Origin: Parerythrobacter aestuarii
Lineage (GTDB): Bacteria; Pseudomonadota; Alphaproteobacteria; Sphingomonadales; Sphingomonadaceae
Reading direction: 5' to 3'
Assembly (NCBI RefSeq): GCF_030140925.1
Contig: NZ_JARBWD010000001.1
Location: 1,736,001-1,800,000, forward strand
Length of the DNA: 64,000 nucleotides
Below are positions 59,603-64,000 of this stretch, piece by piece. The notes beneath the pieces were generated by a model. That model was not told the origin of the DNA. It did no database searches and saw only the letters and a program-made list of their open reading frames with translations. A program made the translations under genes and the position numbers. Numbering within the stretch: position 1 is the first letter of the stretch; each line of letters starts with the position of its first letter.

Positions 59603-61969
59603 ATGCGCCCATTGGTCTTCGCCGCCGCCCTTGCCCTGTCGACCGCTCTTAGCCCGACGATTATACATGCACAGGATGGATTGCTGCAGATCTCGGCAGA
59701 GGTCGATGACGGGACCATAAAGGTTACGCTGCCCAAACCCGGCGAGGATGGCATCGCGGCGCGGTATATCTACATCGCCCAGGTAGAAACGGGCCTCGGT
59801 TCCGCCGCAGTCGGCGTAGACCGGGGTGCCTGGCTCCAAAACGGCATGATCCGCTTCCGCCGTGTCGGCGGCAAGGTAGTGGCGGAGATGGAAAACCAGA
59901 CTTTCGTCGCGCCCAATGGCAGTTCGGCCGAACAGGAGGCCGTTGCCAACAGCTTCAGCAGTGCAACGCTATGGGTCGGCGATATCGAGTCCACCGCGGA
60001 AGATGGCAGCTTCACCTTCGACTTCGCATCGTTCCTGACCAAGGACCATTTCGGCTTCGCTCGCCAACTGGGCGGAGACAGCAATCCCTACAAGCTCGAC
60101 AGCGCACGCTCACTGGCCGATCCCAGCAGGGTCAAGGTCTTCCCGAAAAATGCCGAGTTCAGCGCTCTCTTGAGCTTTTCCTCGGACAAACCTTCGGCTG
60201 AATTGCGCAATGTCTCGCCGACCGGACCGGACGTCGCCATGTGGGTTCGGCATTCGCTGATTGCACTACCGACGGAGCCCTTCGCGGAGCGGACCGATCC
60301 CTATGGTTTCGTCTTTTCGAACTTCAAATACGACTATTCTGCCCCGCTGGGGCAACCCATGCTGAAGAAGCAGGCGTTGAGGCATCGGTTGGAGAAGGTC
60401 GATCCTTCCGCTGCCACGTCTCCGGTCAAGGAACCGATCGTGTTCTATATCGATCCGGCAGCACCGGTACCGGTTCGGCAAGCACTGGCTGACGGGGTTG
60501 GTTGGTGGTCGGAGGCATTCGATGCGGCCGGGCTCCCCGGTGCCTTCCGGGTCGATATCTTGCCGGAGGGCGCTGACCCGCTCGACGTGCGTTACAATGT
60601 CGTCAACTGGGTCAACCGAGCGACCCGGGGCTGGTCCTATGGTGGGATGATGGTCGATCCGCGCACCGGTGAAGTCATCAAGGGCAGCGTGATGCTCGGA
60701 TCGCTGCGGGTGCGGCAGGACATACTGATCTTCCAGGCTCTCGTTGGCGCGGGCTTGACCGATACCGGCAACCCGAATGATCCCGTACCCGCTGCGCTGG
60801 CCCGGATCCGCCAGCTGGGTGCCCATGAAGTCGGGCATGCACTTGGCTTCTCGCACAATTTCGCCGGCAGCAGCCAAGGCCGCTACTCGGTGATGGATTA
60901 CCCGGCCCCGCGCATCCGTCTCACGGATGGAGTGATCGACCTCACCGATGCCTATGGCACGGGTGTGGGCGAATGGGACAAGTTCGTCGTCCGCTATCTT
61001 TACGGAACCAACAGTGACGCGGAAGCCAAGGCAATGGTTGCAGGGGCCAGGGCACAGGGCCTGCGTTTCGTCAGCGATGGCGATGCGCGCGGAACCGGCA
61101 CGGCCAATCCGCAAGGCGCGCTGTGGGACGATTTCGGCGATCCTGTGGCGGAGCTCGGGCGGGTCCTGCAAGTGCGACAGGCCGCGCTGCAGCGGTTCAA
61201 TATCGATGCTGTCCCTGACGGGCAGGACCTCGCCAGCCTGCGCCGTGCATTCGTGCCGATCTGGCTGCTGCACCGCTATCAGGTGGAAGCAACTGCCAAG
61301 GCCATTGGCGGGGTCGTTGCGCCGGTGGCATTGGCAGGGGAAGATGCAAGGGTCGAAACAGTCGCGCCGGAAGTGCAACAGGCGGCGATCCAGCATCTGC
61401 TGGCAGCGCTGGCTAATGATAGCCTGACTGTCCCGCAGCGCCTGCAACCGCTGTTGTCGTTCGGCCCCGGCAGGGATGGAGATTACCAGACCGCCATCGA
61501 AGTGATGCCGACGGCCGGAGGGCCGGTATTTGACAGCCTGCGCGCAACGGAAATCGCGACTGTTATGGTGCTCGACAGCCTGCTTGACCCGCAGCGGCTC
61601 AACCGGCTGGACCTGCAGCACTCAGTCGATCCGCGCATTCCCTCCGTTCTGGAACTCGTCGGCAAGCTGATCGGGCATGGCGATGCGACAGCTACTACAA
61701 GCGGTGCTGTCGGGCGGCGAAGCGCCACCACGATCGCGCTTCATCTCGCGCGGACCGCCCAAGATGCCCGGCTATCCCCTGCGCTGGCCGTACAGATTGA
61801 CGACACCCTCAGGAAGTGGGGCGAATCACTGTCACGCGCGCGATCGAGCGGTGAAGAGGGCAGCTGGCGGCGAGGGCTGGGGGCCCTGCTGCTTGATCGC
61901 GAGGCCCTCACTGAAGCACTGAAGAACAAGGACCTGCTACCGGATATCCCTCCGGGCATGCCGATCTGA
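59603..61969 (+). CDS. Secreted zinc-dependent metalloprotease (metzincin-type)
   Basis: A 788-residue exported protein. MRPLVFAAALALSTALSPTIIHAQ is the signal peptide, the N-terminal 260 residues are beta-rich, and the catalytic domain has HEVGHALGFSH (residues 408-418, three zinc His and the catalytic Glu) followed by the Met-turn YSVMDYP. The length and layout fit the large zinc-dependent metalloproteases with DUF5117/DUF5118-like flanks. ATG at 59603 follows AGGAGG at an ideal distance; the longer frame from 59531 is rejected. Confidence 0.88.
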   Translation: MRPLVFAAALALSTALSPTIIHAQDGLLQISAEVDDGTIKVTLPKPGEDGIAARYIYIAQVETGLGSAAVGVDRGAWLQNGMIRFRRVGGKVVAEMENQTFVAPNGSSAEQEAVANSFSSATLWVGDIESTAEDGSFTFDFASFLTKDHFGFARQLGGDSNPYKLDSARSLADPSRVKVFPKNAEFSALLSFSSDKPSAELRNVSPTGPDVAMWVRHSLIALPTEPFAERTDPYGFVFSNFKYDYSAPLGQPMLKKQALRHRLEKVDPSAATSPVKEPIVFYIDPAAPVPVRQALADGVGWWSEAFDAAGLPGAFRVDILPEGADPLDVRYNVVNWVNRATRGWSYGGMMVDPRTGEVIKGSVMLGSLRVRQDILIFQALVGAGLTDTGNPNDPVPAALARIRQLGAHEVGHALGFSHNFAGSSQGRYSVMDYPAPRIRLTDGVIDLTDAYGTGVGEWDKFVVRYLYGTNSDAEAKAMVAGARAQGLRFVSDGDARGTGTANPQGALWDDFGDPVAELGRVLQVRQAALQRFNIDAVPDGQDLASLRRAFVPIWLLHRYQVEATAKAIGGVVAPVALAGEDARVETVAPEVQQAAIQHLLAALANDSLTVPQRLQPLLSFGPGRDGDYQTAIEVMPTAGGPVFDSLRATEIATVMVLDSLLDPQRLNRLDLQHSVDPRIPSVLELVGKLIGHGDATATTSGAVGRRSATTIALHLARTAQDARLSPALAVQIDDTLRKWGESLSRARSSGEEGSWRRGLGALLLDREALTEALKNKDLLPDIPPGMPI

Positions 61970-61979
61970 CGAGATGCAC

Positions 61980-62975
61980 TCAGCGTTGGTGGACGCCCTT
62001 GATGAGCGGTCCGACACCGCTTTCGCCCAGCCATCCGACCTGCGTTGCGGCAGTCACTTCGTTGATCCGCACTTGCGGAATGCGGCCGCCGCTCACCGGT
62101 AAACGCAGCGGACGGGTGCCGGGGATCATCGCAATCGTTCTGGCAATCGCGCGCGGGACATCCATGGGATCGGCACTCCTGCCCGAGCCGTCTTCCATCC
62201 CCATACGAGCGACCTGCTGCGGGTAGCCAGAAGTGTGCAGATCCGATGCGCGCTCGCGAAGAGCCTTTGTATAGATATTGCGATTGACCCAGACCTTGGT
62301 CGGATAGCCGCCGGGTTCGATGATGGTGACATCGATATTGTGCGGGACCATTTCGTAAGCGAGCTGCTCACTCATTGCTTCGAGCGCGAACTTGGTGGCG
62401 GAATAGTGCCCAGAGTAAGGTACGATAACGCGGCCAAGCTGCGAGCTGATCTGGAAAATCTGCCCGCCGCCCTTCTTGCGCATGCCCGGAAGGATCGCCC
62501 GCGCCATGCGATGGCAGCCAAAGACATTGGTGTCGAAGATCAGTTTCGTCGCTTCCATGTCCTGCACTTCGACAGGCGAAGTGATCCCGATCCCAGCGTT
62601 GTTGATCAGGACATCGATCGGGCCGCCATTGATACTTTCCGCGCGCAGGACACCGGCTTCGACCTGCTTGTCGGACAGGACATCGATTTCGATGATGTGA
62701 ATGTCGAGCCCTTCGGCCTGAGCCAGCGTAGCGAGTTCATCGGCTTCAGGGCGGGGCAGGTTGCGCATGGTGGCAAATACACGCGCGCCGAGCCGGGCAT
62801 AGTGCTCTGCGCCGAGCCTGCCGAATCCAGAAGAACAACCTGTGATCAGGATCGACTTGCCCGAGAGGTCGGGATCCGCCTTGATGACATCCGGCTGCGC
62901 AAGCGCGCCGGTAGCTGTCAGAGCAGCGGTGGCAGCGGCGCTTGCAAGCAAGGTGCGGCGATCAATTGCAGGCAT
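61980..62975 (-). CDS. SDR-family oxidoreductase with Tat-like leader
   Basis: A 331-residue short-chain dehydrogenase. The Rossmann motif TGCSSGFG (about 47-54), NNAGIG and the catalytic YSATK (Tyr-x3-Lys) are intact with NAG. It is preceded by MPAIDRRTLLASAAATAALTATGALAQ, a twin-arginine-like signal (RRTLL, then a hydrophobic stretch and AxA site). SDRs are normally cytosolic, so an exported, cofactor-loaded SDR via Tat is suggested. Convergent with the metalloprotease, 10 bases apart. Confidence 0.85.
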   Translation of the reverse strand: MPAIDRRTLLASAAATAALTATGALAQPDVIKADPDLSGKSILITGCSSGFGRLGAEHYARLGARVFATMRNLPRPEADELATLAQAEGLDIHIIEIDVLSDKQVEAGVLRAESINGGPIDVLINNAGIGITSPVEVQDMEATKLIFDTNVFGCHRMARAILPGMRKKGGGQIFQISSQLGRVIVPYSGHYSATKFALEAMSEQLAYEMVPHNIDVTIIEPGGYPTKVWVNRNIYTKALRERASDLHTSGYPQQVARMGMEDGSGRSADPMDVPRAIARTIAMIPGTRPLRLPVSGGRIPQVRINEVTAATQVGWLGESGVGPLIKGVHQR

Positions 62976-63480
62976 GTTTTCTCTCCAACTTCACGAGCCA
63001 GTCCTCCATTGCGCGTGGACTCGTGAAACGGTGAACCTTCCCTTCCGATCCCGCAAGCAGTGCTTCGGTCCTCGGACGCGCGTGGCGGTTCCAGTTTGCG
63101 ATGTAGAGGAAGAACGCGAAATCGAAGCGTTCCGGGCATCCTTCGGTCATGTCTGGCCGGGTTCGCCCGCGAAACCTCCAGACGCGCTTCGCCGCTCGCC
63201 AAAGGCAAAGCGACACGGGGTAATCCAGGTAGATGACAGCATCCGATCGTACAATTCGCTGCTGCATCGTGCTGCCGTAGTTGCCATCGATTATCCAGCG
63301 ATCTTCGGCAAGGATGGGAGCGAGAAGCTCATGCAGCTCTTCCTTGCTGCCCTCTACCCAACCTGCCTTCCAGTGCAAGCGGTCGAGGTGGTGAAGGGGC
63401 AACGCGAGTACCGCCGCGATACGGCGCGATGCGGTGCTCTTACCGGCACCGCAGGGACCGATGACAAGCACGCGCTCCAT
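62962..63480 (-). CDS. P-loop nucleotide kinase-like protein (FlaR-related)
   Basis: A 172-residue protein with Walker A GPCGAGKST (residues 8-16) and AEDRWIIDGNYGSTMQQRI, SDAVIYLDYPVSLCLWRAAKRV and RFDFAFFLYIANW. This resembles the adenylate-kinase-like group annotated as topology modulation protein or FlaR. Substrate unknown. It overlaps the SDR by 14 bases and starts 4 bases after pth, so pth-kinase-SDR may be one transcript. Confidence 0.78.
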   Translation of the reverse strand: MERVLVIGPCGAGKSTASRRIAAVLALPLHHLDRLHWKAGWVEGSKEELHELLAPILAEDRWIIDGNYGSTMQQRIVRSDAVIYLDYPVSLCLWRAAKRVWRFRGRTRPDMTEGCPERFDFAFFLYIANWNRHARPRTEALLAGSEGKVHRFTSPRAMEDWLVKLERKHACN

Positions 63481-63484
63481 TCCA

Positions 63485-64000
63485 TCAGTCCTGCATCCTG
63501 AGCGCCATTTCGCTCATGAAACGGGCATCGTCGCCTTTCGCCAGCCATTCGGCTTCGGCACCAATCGCTCCGAGCATCTGGACAAGATCGTCCTGTTCGC
63601 TCTTGGCGTAGTTGCCCAGAACGTGGCCGTGGACCCGTTCCTTATGGCCAGGGTGGCCGATCCCGATGCGCACGCGACGAAAATCGGGACCCAGGTGCTT
63701 GTCGATCGAGCGCAAGCCATTGTGGCCCGCGGTCCCACCGCCGCGCTTCACCTTGACCTTGAACGGTGCGAGGTCGAGCTCGTCATGGAATACTGTCAGC
63801 GCGTCGAGATCTAGCTTGTAGAACCGCAACGCTTCGCCGACGCTCCGACCACTCTCGTTCATGAAGGTCCCGGGCTTGAGCAACAGTATCTTTTCCGTGC
63901 CGATCCGCCCTTCCTGAACCCAGCCCTGGAATTTCTTCGTTACCGGGCCGAAGCTGTGCATTTCGGCGATCACATCACACGCCATGAAGCCGACATTGTG
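63485..64000 (-). CDS. pth: Peptidyl-tRNA hydrolase, 5' end outside the window
   Basis: Pth frees tRNA from peptides dropped by ribosomes. The visible frame continues to the last base, with HNVGF encoded at 63986-64000 just upstream of MACDVIAEM; HNVGFM is the usual early motif, so about 15-20 residues and the start are beyond the window. GTFMNESGRSV, FHDELDLAPFKVKVKRGGGTAGHNGLRSI (catalytic region) and RVRIGIGHPGHK are intact. Confidence 0.95.
   Translation of the reverse strand, partial: HNVGFMACDVIAEMHSFGPVTKKFQGWVQEGRIGTEKILLLKPGTFMNESGRSVGEALRFYKLDLDALTVFHDELDLAPFKVKVKRGGGTAGHNGLRSIDKHLGPDFRRVRIGIGHPGHKERVHGHVLGNYAKSEQDDLVQMLGAIGAEAEWLAKGDDARFMSEMALRMQD

Overview
The window is a stretch of chromosome from an alphaproteobacterium, most likely a member of the Sphingomonadales close to Erythrobacteraceae (Erythrobacter, Qipengyuania or Altererythrobacter). 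This rests on protein-level resemblance and gene order: COQ4-family proteins, an RpoD with a long acidic insertion, glyA-nrdR, carA/yqeY/dnaG/rpoD clustering, tandem S9 peptidases and high GC. No phylogeny could be run. Genes are tightly packed with many 1-, 4- and 14-base overlaps. No gene-free stretch exceeds 300 bases; the longest are about 200 (20059-20258) and 187 (54936-55122). There is one tRNA and no rRNA, CRISPR array or prophage.

Region by region. 1-4.1 kb: two COQ4-like genes around a nitroreductase resembling iodotyrosine deiodinase, then a TetR regulator divergent from a membrane protein, and small DUF3052 and DUF6122 genes. 4.1-9.9 kb: purL, two membrane proteins, then xseB-ispA-coaD-cyclophilin. 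10-14.6 kb: the queuosine genes queA and tgt around a YadG/YadH-type ABC exporter and an outer-membrane barrel protein. 14.7-18.7 kb: two tandem secreted S9 peptidases. 18.7-24.1 kb: an NAD(P)H oxidoreductase, rpsD with a clear terminator, and rpiB-glyA-(small protein)-nrdR-trmJ followed by small secreted two-cysteine proteins. 24-31.6 kb: a TPR/2OG-oxygenase protein, an orphan ParA, a GTG-started membrane protein, rpoD, dnaG, a DUF559 nuclease gene enclosed by inverted 39-bp repeats, and yqeY. 31.7-37.4 kb: carA, an inserted low-GC DUF6680-like gene, carB and greA, then a 120-bp palindromic repeat.

37.5-49.2 kb: a GNAT acetyltransferase, DUF4170, a four-gene membrane module resembling ElaB/YqjD-YqjE-YqjK, eno, a small protein, an APH-type kinase with an unknown partner, and ribB-ribH-aldo/keto reductase. 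The RibB carries an N-terminal helix-turn-helix and a large inverted repeat overlaps its promoter. A 738-residue Gln/Arg/Ala-rich lipoprotein and tRNA-Lys(CUU) follow. 49.2-55 kb: the elongasome operon mreB-mreC-mreD-mrdA-rodA. 55-64 kb: mutL, DUF1772, a glutaredoxin-MauE fusion whose promoter holds a CsoR/FrmR-like palindrome, ychF, a secreted metzincin-type metalloprotease, an SDR with a Tat-like leader, a P-loop kinase-like protein, and pth running off the end.

Most of the window is housekeeping: nucleotide synthesis (purL, carAB, nrdR), one-carbon and pentose metabolism (glyA, rpiB), isoprenoids and cofactors (ispA, coaD, ribBH, COQ4), tRNA modification (queA, tgt, trmJ), replication, repair and transcription (dnaG, xseB, mutL, rpoD, greA), translation (rpsD, pth, ychF) and cell shape. 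The candidates for undescribed biology are the HTH-RibB with its operator, the DUF559 mini-element, the Grx-MauE promoter, the gene inserted between carA and carB, and the repeat-rich lipoprotein.
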